Assembly (NCBI GenBank): GCA_947478365.1
Contig: CANJWG010000007.1
Span: 1 to 35,912, forward strand
DNA length: 35,912 bases
Source: Flavobacteriaceae bacterium
GTDB lineage: Bacteria > Bacteroidota > Bacteroidia > Flavobacteriales > Flavobacteriaceae
Reading direction: 5' to 3'
This document shows, piece after piece, positions 27,029-35,912 of this stretch. Numbering within the stretch: position 1 is the first letter of the stretch; each line of letters opens with the position of its first letter. A program made the position numbers and the translations under genes. The notes under the pieces are model-generated. The model had not been told where the DNA came from. It made no database searches and saw nothing but the letters and a program-made list of their open reading frames with translations.

Positions 27029-28372
27029 ATGTCACTAACTCCACTTAACGCCGTTTCACCCATTGACGGAAGATACCGAAGTAAAACCAAATCGCTTTCC
27101 AATTATTTTTCGGAAGAAGCCTTAATCAAATATCGTGTTCTGGTAGAAGTTGAATATTTCATCGCTTTATGCGAAGCTGATTTGCCACAACTAAAAGGTG
27201 TAAGTCCAACCGTTTTTGGCAGCATGCGAAATCTCTATAAAAACTTTACCACTGAAGATGCGCAATGGATAAAAGAATCTGAAAAAATTACTAACCACGA
27301 TGTAAAAGCGGTAGAGTATTTTATCAAAGATAAGTTTGAATCCTTAGGATTATCTAGCTACAAAGAGTTTATTCATTTTGGTTTAACTTCACAGGATATT
27401 AATAACACAGCTATTCCGCTATCAACAAAAGAAGCCTTTCAAGAAGTCTATTTAAAAGCATTAATCGGAATAGTAGCCAAATTAAAAGAATTGGCAATAG
27501 AGTGGAATGACATTCCGATGTTAGCCAGAACTCATGGTCAGCCTGCTTCACCAACTCGTTTAGGAAAGGAAATTTTGGTTTTTGTAGAACGTTTGGAAGA
27601 GCAAATGCGTTTATTGTTTAATATACCGTTTGCTGCTAAATTTGGAGGTGCTACCGGAAATTTTAACGCCCATCATGTAGCGTATCCCGACATAGATTGG
27701 AAAAAATTTGGTACCACTTTCGTGGAAGATACTCTAGGTTTACATCATTCATTTCCAACCACACAAATAGAACACTACGATCACTTTGCGGCCTTTTTTG
27801 ATGCACTAAAAAGAATAAATAATATCATCATCGATTTAGATAGGGATATCTGGACCTATGTTTCGATGGAGTATTTTAAACAAAAAATCAAAGCAGGAGA
27901 AATTGGATCTTCAGCAATGCCACACAAGGTAAACCCAATAGACTTTGAAAACTCGGAAGGAAATTTAGGTATTGCTAATGCCATATTTGAACACTTATCG
28001 GCTAAACTACCAATATCAAGATTGCAGCGAGATTTAACTGACAGTACTGTATTAAGAAACATTGGTGTTCCAATTGGACATACTTTGATTGCTTTTGATG
28101 CCACTTTAAAAGGCCTGAATAAACTATTGCTAAATGAATCAAAAATTGCTGACGATTTAGAAAAAAACTGGTCAGTAGTTTCAGAAGCGATTCAAACTAT
28201 TTTAAGAAGAGAGGGCTATCCCAATCCATACGAAGCATTGAAAGTCTTAACTAGAACAAATTCAGTCATTGATAAAAAAGCAATTCATGATTTTATAATA
28301 AATCTTGATATTTCAGATGAAATTAAAGCTGATTTGCTAAAAATTACACCAACTAATTATTTAGGAGTTTAA
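27029..28372 (+). CDS. purB: Adenylosuccinate lyase
   Basis: LTPLNAVSPIDGRY, HDVKAVEYFIKDK, HFGLTSQDINNTA, ARTHGQPASPTRLGKE, GSSAMPHKVNPIDFENSEGN. Confidence 0.96.
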   Translation: MSLTPLNAVSPIDGRYRSKTKSLSNYFSEEALIKYRVLVEVEYFIALCEADLPQLKGVSPTVFGSMRNLYKNFTTEDAQWIKESEKITNHDVKAVEYFIKDKFESLGLSSYKEFIHFGLTSQDINNTAIPLSTKEAFQEVYLKALIGIVAKLKELAIEWNDIPMLARTHGQPASPTRLGKEILVFVERLEEQMRLLFNIPFAAKFGGATGNFNAHHVAYPDIDWKKFGTTFVEDTLGLHHSFPTTQIEHYDHFAAFFDALKRINNIIIDLDRDIWTYVSMEYFKQKIKAGEIGSSAMPHKVNPIDFENSEGNLGIANAIFEHLSAKLPISRLQRDLTDSTVLRNIGVPIGHTLIAFDATLKGLNKLLLNESKIADDLEKNWSVVSEAIQTILRREGYPNPYEALKVLTRTNSVIDKKAIHDFIINLDISDEIKADLLKITPTNYLGV

Positions 28373-28392
28373 ATAGTTTAAATTCAAAAATG

Positions 28393-29865
28393 TTATCTCG
28401 AATAATTAGGCGCTTCTTTAGTAATGGTTACGTTATGTGGATGACTTTCAGTTATACCACTTGAAGTTATTCTTACAAAGCGTCCTGTATCTTGTAATGT
28501 TGGAATATCTTTGGCGCCACAATAGCCCATTCCGGCTCGTAGTCCGCCAATAAATTGCTGCATGCTTTCGTTTAATTCGCCTTTATAAGGTACACGACCA
28601 ACAATTCCTTCAGGAACTAATTTTTTAATATCATCTTCAACATCTTGGAAATATCGGTCTTTTGAACCATCTTCCATTGCTTCAATAGAACCCATTCCAC
28701 GATAAGACTTGAATTTTCTTCCTTCAAAAATAATAGTTTCTCCTGGGCTTTCTTTTGTTCCGGCTAAAAGTGATCCTAACATAACGCTATCTGCACCAGC
28801 AGCTATAGCTTTGGGGATATCTCCTGTATATCTAATTCCACCATCAGCAATAACAGGAATTCCAGTTCCTTTCAATATTGCCGAAACCTCTAAAACTGCA
28901 GAAAATTGAGGAAAACCAACTCCAGCTATTACTCGAGTAGTACAAATAGAACCTGGACCAATACCAACTTTAACTCCATCAGCACCATTGTCAACTAAAT
29001 ATTTAGCTGCTTCTGGAGTAGCAATATTCCCTACAATTACATCTATTTTAGGAAATATTGATTTTATGTTTTTCAATACATTAACAACTCCTGATGTATG
29101 TCCATGAGCCGTATCAATTATAATAGCATCTACTCCTGCATTGACTAATGCAGTTGCTCTATCAATTGAATCAGCTGTGACTCCAATAGCGGCTGCAACT
29201 CGTAATCGACCATAAGAATCTTTATTAGCAATAGGTTTTTGAGTTAGTTTGGTAATATCTCTAAAGGTAATTAAACCAACTAATTTATAATCTGTATTTA
29301 CGACAGGAAGTTTTTCAATCTTATTTCCTTGTAGAACAACTTCCGCTTGTTCTAGTGATGTTCCTTCAGCTACAGTAATAAGGTTTTGACTAGTCATTAC
29401 TTCTACAATAGGTCGATAATTGTTTTTTTCAAAACGCAAATCTCTGTTGGTTACAATTCCTTTTAACGTTTTATTGTCATCAACTATCGGAATTCCACCA
29501 ATGCCAAATTCTTTCATAGCCGCTTTAGCATCAAAAACTGTTGCTGTAAGTGGCAAGGTTACTGGGTCGATAATCATACCACTTTCAGCACGTTTCACTT
29601 TGCGTACTTTGGAAGCTTGTTGCTCTATTGTCATGTTTTTATGAAGTACCCCAATGCCACCTTCCTGTGCCATAGCAATCGCCATAGCACTTTCAGTAAC
29701 GGTATCCATAGCCGCAGAAACAATAGGAACATTTAAAGTAATATTTCTCGAAAACTTCGATTGGATACTGACTTCGCGTGGTAATACTTCAGAATAATTT
29801 GGGATTAGCAGTACATCGTCATAGGTTAAACCTTCTCCAACGATTTTAGTTGTGTGTGCTTTCAT
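28393..29865 (-). CDS. guaB: Inosine-5'-monophosphate dehydrogenase with CBS pair
   Basis: [35 protein letters not shown] (catalytic Cys loop), [41 protein letters not shown]. Confidence 0.97.
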   Translation of the reverse strand: MKAHTTKIVGEGLTYDDVLLIPNYSEVLPREVSIQSKFSRNITLNVPIVSAAMDTVTESAMAIAMAQEGGIGVLHKNMTIEQQASKVRKVKRAESGMIIDPVTLPLTATVFDAKAAMKEFGIGGIPIVDDNKTLKGIVTNRDLRFEKNNYRPIVEVMTSQNLITVAEGTSLEQAEVVLQGNKIEKLPVVNTDYKLVGLITFRDITKLTQKPIANKDSYGRLRVAAAIGVTADSIDRATALVNAGVDAIIIDTAHGHTSGVVNVLKNIKSIFPKIDVIVGNIATPEAAKYLVDNGADGVKVGIGPGSICTTRVIAGVGFPQFSAVLEVSAILKGTGIPVIADGGIRYTGDIPKAIAAGADSVMLGSLLAGTKESPGETIIFEGRKFKSYRGMGSIEAMEDGSKDRYFQDVEDDIKKLVPEGIVGRVPYKGELNESMQQFIGGLRAGMGYCGAKDIPTLQDTGRFVRITSSGITESHPHNVTITKEAPNYSR

Positions 29866-29883
29866 TGCAATTTGTAGTTTATG

Positions 29884-29898
29884 CTGAACTGAGTTCAG
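29884..29898 (-). repeat. Small palindrome CTGAAC-TCA-GTTCAG in the guaB leader
   Basis: 6-bp perfect inverted repeat between the guaB start (29865) and a -7 like element at 29919-29926. Confidence 0.5.
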
Positions 29899-29918
29899 TG
29901 TTGAAGTTAAATTGCATA

Positions 29919-29926
29919 CAAATATA
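29919..29926 (-). promoter_or_regulatory. -7 like element TATATTTG for guaB
   Basis: CAAATATA on plus reads TATATTTG on minus, 54 nt before the guaB start. Confidence 0.45.
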
Positions 29927-30001
29927 GTAATCTTTACCTAAATAATCCAGTTATTTTAATCATAAATAACTAATTTAGTAGTTATAACTCAATTCATCAT
30001 A

Positions 30002-32497
30002 ATGGCAGGAAATCAAGAGCTTATTAAAGGACTTTTAAATGATGAAGTTATTTCCTCTAGAAAAAAGTATGGTTCTAATTCTTTAAAACATCAACAGAAA
30101 AATCATTTATTGATTTCAATATTGGAAATGGTAAAAGAACCTATGTTTCTTCTTTTGGTTGCAGCGGCAAGTATCTATTATGTTATTGGAGATTTTGGAG
30201 ATGGTGTTTTTATGACAATTGCTATTATGTTGGTTGCTACCATTTCATTATTTCAGGAGGCTAGGAGTAAGAACGCAATAGATACTTTAAAAAAGTTATC
30301 CCAGCCTAAAAGCAAAGTCATTAGAAATAGGGAAGTAATCGAAATTCTTAGCGAAGAAATTGTATTAGGAGATATTATTCAGTTAGAAGAAGGTACTTTT
30401 GTACCAGCTGATGCTGTAATTTTAAAGTCGAATGATTTTTCGGTTAATGAAGCTATTTTGACGGGTGAATCTTTATCGGTTTTTAAAAGTGAATCGTCAA
30501 AAATTAAACAAGTATTTCAGGGAACTATTGTTGCTACAGGGTTGGCAATTTGTGAAGTTATTGCAATTGGTAATCAAACCAGTCTGGGTAAAATCGGTAA
30601 AAGCCTTGAATCCATTGAAGAAGAAAAAACTCCTTTGCAACGACAGATTAACAATTTTGTTAGGAAAATGTCAATTATTGGATTGATTATTTTTGGAATA
30701 GTTTGGGTATTAAACTATTATCATTCAAAAACTATTTTAGATAGTTTATTAAAGGCACTAACTATAGCAATGAGCGTCATTCCTGAAGAAATCCCAGTGG
30801 CTTTTACAACGTTTATGGCACTAGGTGCCTGGCGTTTAATGAAAATGGGTATTATAACCAAACAAACCAAAACGGTCGAAACACTTGGAAGCGCTACTGT
30901 TATTTGTACTGATAAAACCGGTACGATTACGGAAAATAAAATGAGTTTGGTACAACTATATCTTGTAAACTCAAATGAAATTATTGATACCAAAGAAAAA
31001 CTGAATAAGGAAGCTGAAGAATTATTGAGTTATGCCATGTGGTCTAGCGAACCCATTCCGTTTGACGCTATGGAAATTGCAGTTCACGAAGCTTACTCTA
31101 ATTTGGAATCGGTTGATGAACGGACTAATTTTAAATTAATTAAAGAATATCCATTAGGAGGTAAACCTCCCATGATGACTCATATTTTTGAAGACTCAAA
31201 CGGTAAAAGAATTATTGCAGCTAAAGGCGCCCCCGAAGCAATAATTGAAGTTAGTAAATTATCTGATAAAGAAAAAAATCAAATTTTAATCGCTATAGAA
31301 ATGATGGCTAAAGAAGGATATCGGGTTTTAGGAGTTGGAATAGCAAATTTTTCAGGAAATAGATTTCCTAAATCACAACAGGAATTTAAGTTTTGCTTTA
31401 AAGGATTGGTAGCTTTTTATGACCCACCTAAAGCCAATATTCAACAAGTTTTTGAAACTTTCTATACGGCAGGTATTCAAGTAAAAATTGTGACAGGTGA
31501 TAATGCAATTACAACTAGAACAATTGCTCAGCAAATAGGTTTTAAAGATGCTGATAGAATACTTAATGGCGATGAACTCATGGCAATGGATGATGATACT
31601 TTAAAATCAAAAGTTATGAAAACGGCTATTTTTACAAGAATGTTTCCTGAAGCTAAACTTAAAATTATTCGAGCATTAAAAGCCAACAATCAAATTGTTG
31701 CTATGACAGGAGATGGCGTAAATGATGGTCCGGCCCTAAAATCAGCTCACATTGGAATTGCCATGGGAAAAAACGGAACCGAAATTGCAAAACAAGCCGC
31801 CAATATTATTTTAATTGACGATGATTTTAGTAAAATGATTGATGCAATTGCAATGGGTAGAAAGATTTACATTAATCTTAAAAAGGCCATTCAATATATT
31901 ATTTCGATTCATATACCTATTATTTTAATTGTCTTTATTCCTCTAGCTTTGGGTTGGATGTACCCTAATATTTTTACTCCTGTACATATTATCTTTTTGG
32001 AAATAATTATGGGGCCAACTTGTTCCTTGATTTATGAAAACGAACCGATGGAACATAATTTAATGCTACAAAAACCTAGACCTTTAACAACTACTTTTTT
32101 TAATTTAAAAGAAGTAATAATCAGTATTGTTCAGGGATTGATCATTACTTTAGGATTACTTTTTGTTTATTATCATTGTGTTAATGCCGGTTTTTCTGAA
32201 AAGTATACTAGAACAGAAATATTTTTGACTTTAATAGCATCAAACATATTTCTAACTTTAGAGAATCGGTCTTTTTATTATTCTATTTTAACAACCATAA
32301 AATATAAAAATAATTTGGTTTTGTTGATTATTGGAATTACAATAAGTGTTACTTCTCTTATATTATTTATACCGGTTTTTTCAAAATTCTTCCTTTTTGA
32401 AAAAGTAGCCATTACCCAAATTGGATATTGTATTTTGGTTGGATTTGTATCAGTAATGTGGATTGAAGTTTATAAACTGATTAAGAGGAAGATGTAG
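30002..32497 (+). CDS. Cation-translocating P-type ATPase (P2-like)
   Basis: LTGES, PEEIP, ICTDKTGTITEN (phosphorylation site), AKGAPE, MTGDGVNDGPAL. Confidence 0.93.
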   Translation: MAGNQELIKGLLNDEVISSRKKYGSNSLKHQQKNHLLISILEMVKEPMFLLLVAAASIYYVIGDFGDGVFMTIAIMLVATISLFQEARSKNAIDTLKKLSQPKSKVIRNREVIEILSEEIVLGDIIQLEEGTFVPADAVILKSNDFSVNEAILTGESLSVFKSESSKIKQVFQGTIVATGLAICEVIAIGNQTSLGKIGKSLESIEEEKTPLQRQINNFVRKMSIIGLIIFGIVWVLNYYHSKTILDSLLKALTIAMSVIPEEIPVAFTTFMALGAWRLMKMGIITKQTKTVETLGSATVICTDKTGTITENKMSLVQLYLVNSNEIIDTKEKLNKEAEELLSYAMWSSEPIPFDAMEIAVHEAYSNLESVDERTNFKLIKEYPLGGKPPMMTHIFEDSNGKRIIAAKGAPEAIIEVSKLSDKEKNQILIAIEMMAKEGYRVLGVGIANFSGNRFPKSQQEFKFCFKGLVAFYDPPKANIQQVFETFYTAGIQVKIVTGDNAITTRTIAQQIGFKDADRILNGDELMAMDDDTLKSKVMKTAIFTRMFPEAKLKIIRALKANNQIVAMTGDGVNDGPALKSAHIGIAMGKNGTEIAKQAANIILIDDDFSKMIDAIAMGRKIYINLKKAIQYIISIHIPIILIVFIPLALGWMYPNIFTPVHIIFLEIIMGPTCSLIYENEPMEHNLMLQKPRPLTTTFFNLKEVIISIVQGLIITLGLLFVYYHCVNAGFSEKYTRTEIFLTLIASNIFLTLENRSFYYSILTTIKYKNNLVLLIIGITISVTSLILFIPVFSKFFLFEKVAITQIGYCILVGFVSVMWIEVYKLIKRKM

Positions 32498-32501
32498 TAT
32501 T

Positions 32502-32580
32502 TAGTCTCGTTCTCAGTCTCATTTTTTAGTAATATTATTAATGCCAAATAAGTATATATACTGCGACTGTGACTGTAAAC
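32502..32580. repeat. Inverted pair of short-word tracts (TAGTCTCGTTCTCAGTCTCA ... CTGCGACTGTGACTGTAAAC)
   Basis: Left arm reverse complement TGAGACTGAGAACGAGACTA resembles the right arm CTGCGACTGTGACTG; fills the interval between two convergent CDSs. Confidence 0.5.
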
Positions 32581-32582
32581 TT

Positions 32583-33446
32583 TTAATGGAATGACGTAAA
32601 AATTTTTGAGGCTTCATTATATGCACTTTCAAAACTCATTGGACTAGTATTCGTATTTGCTTTTTGTTGTGTAAAATAGGACAGGAGCTTCTCGGTTGGC
32701 ATGTTACCAGTTAAATCATCTTTAGCCATTGGGCAACCACCAAAACCTTGAATAGCCCCATCAAAACGAACACAGCCTGCTTTATATGCAGCATCTATTT
32801 TTTCATGCCATAAATCAGGCGTAGTATGCAAATGGGCACCAAATTCTATGTGAGGATATTTTGGAATTAAATTCGAAAATAAATAACTTATCACATCTGG
32901 CGAAGAACTACCAATTGTATCTGAAAGCGATAGAATTTTAACTCCCATTTTTGCTAGCTTCTCTGTCCAATCGCCAACTATTTCTATATTCCACGGATCA
33001 CCATAAGGATTCCCAAATCCCATTGAAATATAAGTTACAACTTCTTTGTTGGAAGCATCAGCAATGTCTAAAATTTCTTGAAGTGTTACCAAACTCTCAG
33101 CAATTGTTTTGTGTGTATTACGCATTTGAAAATTCTCCGAAATCGAAAACGGGAAACCAAGATATTGGATTTCTTTATGCGTTGAAGCAATTTGGGCTCC
33201 TTGTGTATTAGCAATAATAGCTAACAATTTACTTTGTGTTTGCGATAAATCCAATTGAGCTAAAACTTCTGCCGTATCTTGCATTTGCGGAATCGCTTTA
33301 GGGGAAACAAAACTTCCAAAATCAATTGTGTCAAATCCAACCCGAAGGAGCGATTGAATGTAATCGACTTTCTTTTGTGTAGGGATGAATTCTTTTATGC
33401 CTTGCATGGCATCACGAGGACATTCTATGATTTTAATTTTTTTCAA
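32583..33446 (-). CDS. Hydroxymethylglutaryl-CoA lyase-like (HMGL/DRE-TIM family)
   Basis: IIECPRDAMQGIKEFIPTQKKVDYI, FGSFVSPKAIPQM, LSLSDTIG, HLHTTPDLW, GAIQGFGGCPMAKDDLTGNMPTEKL. Confidence 0.87.
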   Translation of the reverse strand: MKKIKIIECPRDAMQGIKEFIPTQKKVDYIQSLLRVGFDTIDFGSFVSPKAIPQMQDTAEVLAQLDLSQTQSKLLAIIANTQGAQIASTHKEIQYLGFPFSISENFQMRNTHKTIAESLVTLQEILDIADASNKEVVTYISMGFGNPYGDPWNIEIVGDWTEKLAKMGVKILSLSDTIGSSSPDVISYLFSNLIPKYPHIEFGAHLHTTPDLWHEKIDAAYKAGCVRFDGAIQGFGGCPMAKDDLTGNMPTEKLLSYFTQQKANTNTSPMSFESAYNEASKIFTSFH

Positions 33447-33454
33447 GAGATACG

Positions 33455-33486
33455 GAGTTGCAAAGTGGCTAAGTTACAAAGTTTTT
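33455..33486. repeat. Short-word tract GTTGCAAAGTGGCTAAGTTACAAAGTTTTTT overlapping the pyrD 3' end
   Basis: GTTGCAAAGT / GTTACAAAGT repeated words; the pyrD stop codon (33474-33476) and last codons lie inside. Confidence 0.5.
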
Positions 33487-34496
33487 TCAAGGATTTTTTT
33501 ATTGATTTTTTTTACCAATTTCGGACCTTCATAAATAAATCCAGTATATAACTGAACCAAACTTGCACCAGCTTCTAATTTCTCTAAAGCGTCATCAGCA
33601 GAATGAATTCCTCCAACACCAATAATTGGAAATGCGTTATTGCTTTTTTCAGCAAGAAAACGAATGACTTCAGTAGAACGTTTGGCAAGAGGTTTACCCG
33701 ATAGGCCACCGATTTCTGTTTTGTTTTCCGATTTCAAACCTTCTCTTGAAATTGTGGTGTTAGTAGCAATTACGCCAGCAATTTTGGTTTCGTTTACAAT
33801 ATCGATAATGTCTAATAATTGCTCATTGGTTAAATCGGGAGCTATTTTTAGAAGGATTGGTTTTTTAGTTTTATGTTCCGAGTTTCGGGTTTCGAGTTTG
33901 CTTAAAAGTTCTGTTAAAGGTTTTTTTTCTTGAAGCTCCCGTAGATTTGGCGTGTTTGGTGAACTCACATTCACAACAAAATAATCAACATAATCAAAAA
34001 GTGATTCAAAGCAATACAAATAATCAGAAGTAGCTTCTTCGTTTGGAGTTATTTTGTTTTTACCTATGTTTCCACCTATTAAAACGCCTTTGTTTTTCTT
34101 TAATCTCATGACTGCTGACTCAACGCCATCATTATTAAATCCCATTCGGTTAATAATAGCGCTATCTGATTTTAATCGGAATAATCTTTTTTTTGGATTG
34201 CCATCCTGAGGTTTTGGTGTTAAGGTTCCGATTTCAATAAAGCCAAACCCAAAATTTGAAAGTTCTTGATAACATTTGGCATCTTTATCAAATCCGGCTG
34301 CCAAACCTATAGGATTTTTAAATTTTAAACCAAAAACCTCGCGTTGCAATCTTTGATCTTTTACTTCGTAAATCGATTTTAGAATACTTGAAACAAAAGG
34401 AATTTTAGAAATAAATTGAATAAAACTAAAAGAGAAATAATGTACTTCTTCTGGGTCAAACCAAAAAAGAATAGGACGAATGAGTAGTTTGTACAT
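33474..34496 (-). CDS. pyrD: Dihydroorotate dehydrogenase (quinone, class 2)
   Basis: [103 protein letters not shown]. Confidence 0.96.
   Translation of the reverse strand: MYKLLIRPILFWFDPEEVHYFSFSFIQFISKIPFVSSILKSIYEVKDQRLQREVFGLKFKNPIGLAAGFDKDAKCYQELSNFGFGFIEIGTLTPKPQDGNPKKRLFRLKSDSAIINRMGFNNDGVESAVMRLKKNKGVLIGGNIGKNKITPNEEATSDYLYCFESLFDYVDYFVVNVSSPNTPNLRELQEKKPLTELLSKLETRNSEHKTKKPILLKIAPDLTNEQLLDIIDIVNETKIAGVIATNTTISREGLKSENKTEIGGLSGKPLAKRSTEVIRFLAEKSNNAFPIIGVGGIHSADDALEKLEAGASLVQLYTGFIYEGPKLVKKINKKILEKTL
33875..33902. repeat. Period-7 tract (GTTCCGA GTTTCGG GTTTCGA GTTTGCT) inside the pyrD CDS
   Basis: Four consecutive 7-nt units; in coding direction AGCAAAC TCGAAAC CCGAAAC TCGGAAC encoding (SK)LETRNSE. 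Confidence 0.8.
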
Positions 34497-34500
34497 GATT

Positions 34501-34515
34501 TGTTGTGTTGTGTTG
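34501..34515. repeat. (TGTTG)x3 in the pyrD 5' leader
   Basis: TGTTGTGTTGTGTTG; mRNA sense CAACACAACACAACA immediately upstream of the pyrD ATG. Confidence 0.75.
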
Positions 34516-34523
34516 CAAATGTA
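34516..34523 (-). promoter_or_regulatory. -7 like element TACATTTG for pyrD
   Basis: CAAATGTA on plus reads TACATTTG on minus, 20 nt before the pyrD start. Confidence 0.45.
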
Positions 34524-34651
34524 ATCTATAATTTGAAAATGCTTTTAAAAATAAAACTAAGAATTTACAATTAGTAACTCAAATGTTTTAAAGTTTGTCA
34601 CTCTATAATATTTTGATATATTTTAAACTAAAGGTGATATTTTTATTTCTA

Positions 34652-34680
34652 AATTTCCGAATTTTCAAATTTTCAAATTA
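34652..34680. repeat. Short-word tract AATTTCCG-AATTTTCA-AATTTTCA-AATTAC
   Basis: Period-8 units just upstream of nadC. Confidence 0.6.
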
Positions 34681-34704
34681 CTTTAGCCAATCAATAATTG
34701 TAAG

Positions 34705-35562
34705 ATGATTTCAGAAGAACAATTTCAAAGAGAACTTGATATAATTATTCAAAATGGTATTCGCGAAGACATAGGGCCAGGCGATTATAGTTCATTGGCT
34801 TGTATTCCAAATAACGCTATAGGCAAAGCAAAACTTTTAGTAAAAGATACAGGAATTATTGCTGGAGTTGATTTTGCTAAAATGATTTTTAAAAATGTGG
34901 ATCCAACTTTGGAAGTTGAAACATTTATCAATGATGGAACAGAAGTAAAGCATGGTGATATTGTTTTTCATGTTTCCGGTAGCTCTCAATCGATCCTAAA
35001 ATCAGAGCGATTAGTATTGAATTCCATGCAAAGAATGTCTGCTATTGCAACTAAAACCAATCTGTTTGTAAAACTTTTAGACGGTACGAAAACTAAAATA
35101 TTAGATACTCGAAAAACAACACCTGGATTTCGTGCCTGCGAGAAATGGGCTGTCAAAATTGGTGGCGGTGAAAACCATCGTTTTGCGTTATATGATATGA
35201 TAATGTTGAAAGATAATCATAACGATTTTGCAGGTGGAATTACAAATGCTATTAATAAAACCAAAGATTTTTTGAAGTTTAACAACCTGGATATTCAAAT
35301 CATTGTTGAAGCCAGAAATCTTGACGAAATAAAAGAAATTCTTGAAAATAAAGGCGTTTACCGAATACTTATTGATAACTTTAACTTTGAAGATACACAA
35401 AAAGCAGTCAAATTGATTGGAAATAAATGTTTGACAGAATCATCAGGAAACATTAATGAAAATACCATTCGAAAATATGCTGAATGCGGAGTGAATTATA
35501 TATCTTCAGGAGCATTAACTCATTCGGTTTATAATATGGATTTAAGTTTAAAAGCATTTTAA
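34705..35562 (+). CDS. nadC: Nicotinate-nucleotide pyrophosphorylase (carboxylating)
   Basis: REDIGPGDYSSLACIP, ERLVLNSMQRMSAIAT, LDTRKTTPGFRACEKWAVKIGGGENHRFALYDMIMLKDNH, YISSGALTHSV. Confidence 0.96.
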   Translation: MISEEQFQRELDIIIQNGIREDIGPGDYSSLACIPNNAIGKAKLLVKDTGIIAGVDFAKMIFKNVDPTLEVETFINDGTEVKHGDIVFHVSGSSQSILKSERLVLNSMQRMSAIATKTNLFVKLLDGTKTKILDTRKTTPGFRACEKWAVKIGGGENHRFALYDMIMLKDNHNDFAGGITNAINKTKDFLKFNNLDIQIIVEARNLDEIKEILENKGVYRILIDNFNFEDTQKAVKLIGNKCLTESSGNINENTIRKYAECGVNYISSGALTHSVYNMDLSLKAF

Positions 35563-35912
35563 ATGTCAACTTCAACAACAGAAAATAAAATTATTAAACT
35601 GCCTGTAATTAAACAGCTTGTCTTTCTTTTGCATAAAATAAAACTACCTTGGCTGCATGGCATGTCTTTATTCGAGCTGCTGGATTTTTATTTTACAGGA
35701 ATTGTTCAGGGAGAAATTACCTATCGTGCTACAGCCATTGCCTTTAGTTTCTTTATGGCCTTGTTTCCGTTTGCATTATTTATCTTAAATCTTATTCCTT
35801 ATATACCAATACAAGGATTTCAAGCAGATTTTTTGGGATTTGTTAAGCAAAGTGTACCGCCAACAACCTATGATGCTATATATAAAATAATTAACGATAT
35901 TTTGCATAATAG
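35563..35912 (+). CDS. YihY/BrkB (UPF0761) family membrane protein, 5' part (truncated by window edge)
   Basis: ATG directly after the nadC stop; MSTSTTENKIIKLPVIKQ...GEITYRATAIAFSFFMALFPFALFILNLIPYIP matches the YihY/BrkB N-terminus. Confidence 0.85.
   Translation, partial: MSTSTTENKIIKLPVIKQLVFLLHKIKLPWLHGMSLFELLDFYFTGIVQGEITYRATAIAFSFFMALFPFALFILNLIPYIPIQGFQADFLGFVKQSVPPTTYDAIYKIINDILHN

Overview
The window is about 36 kb of AT-rich chromosomal sequence from a Bacteroidota, most likely Flavobacterium-like (inferred from gene content, a type IX secretion sorting tail and TAnnTTTG promoters). It is mostly core and housekeeping genes: gap 3' end, GlcNAc-kinase-like, mgsA, ridA, lptD, N-acetylmuramoyl-L-alanine amidase, an MCE/MlaD protein, Fe-S proteins, a GH3/beta-lactamase-fold fusion lipoprotein, a serine hydrolase, a saccharopine-dehydrogenase-like enzyme, a sugar MFS transporter, an M28 peptidase with a T9SS tail, an SPT/KBL-like enzyme, an XTPase, a DEAD-box helicase, trmH, a sirtuin, purB, guaB, a P-type ATPase, HMG-CoA-lyase-like, pyrD, nadC and the 5' end of a YihY/BrkB gene. 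I saw no CRISPR array, rRNA, tRNA, transposase, phage or obvious defence island. The least explained signal is a set of short-word (5-9 nt) imperfect tandem tracts, several in inverted pairs, which recur at gene borders. One period-7 tract lies inside the pyrD reading frame. Other points of interest are an apparent ATT start codon in mgsA, a GH97 gene truncated at its N-terminal domain, a sirtuin with no cysteines, a NagZ-like/AmiE-like fusion, and a small Lys-rich ORF with one in-frame stop. All family calls come from reading motifs by eye; no database search was run.
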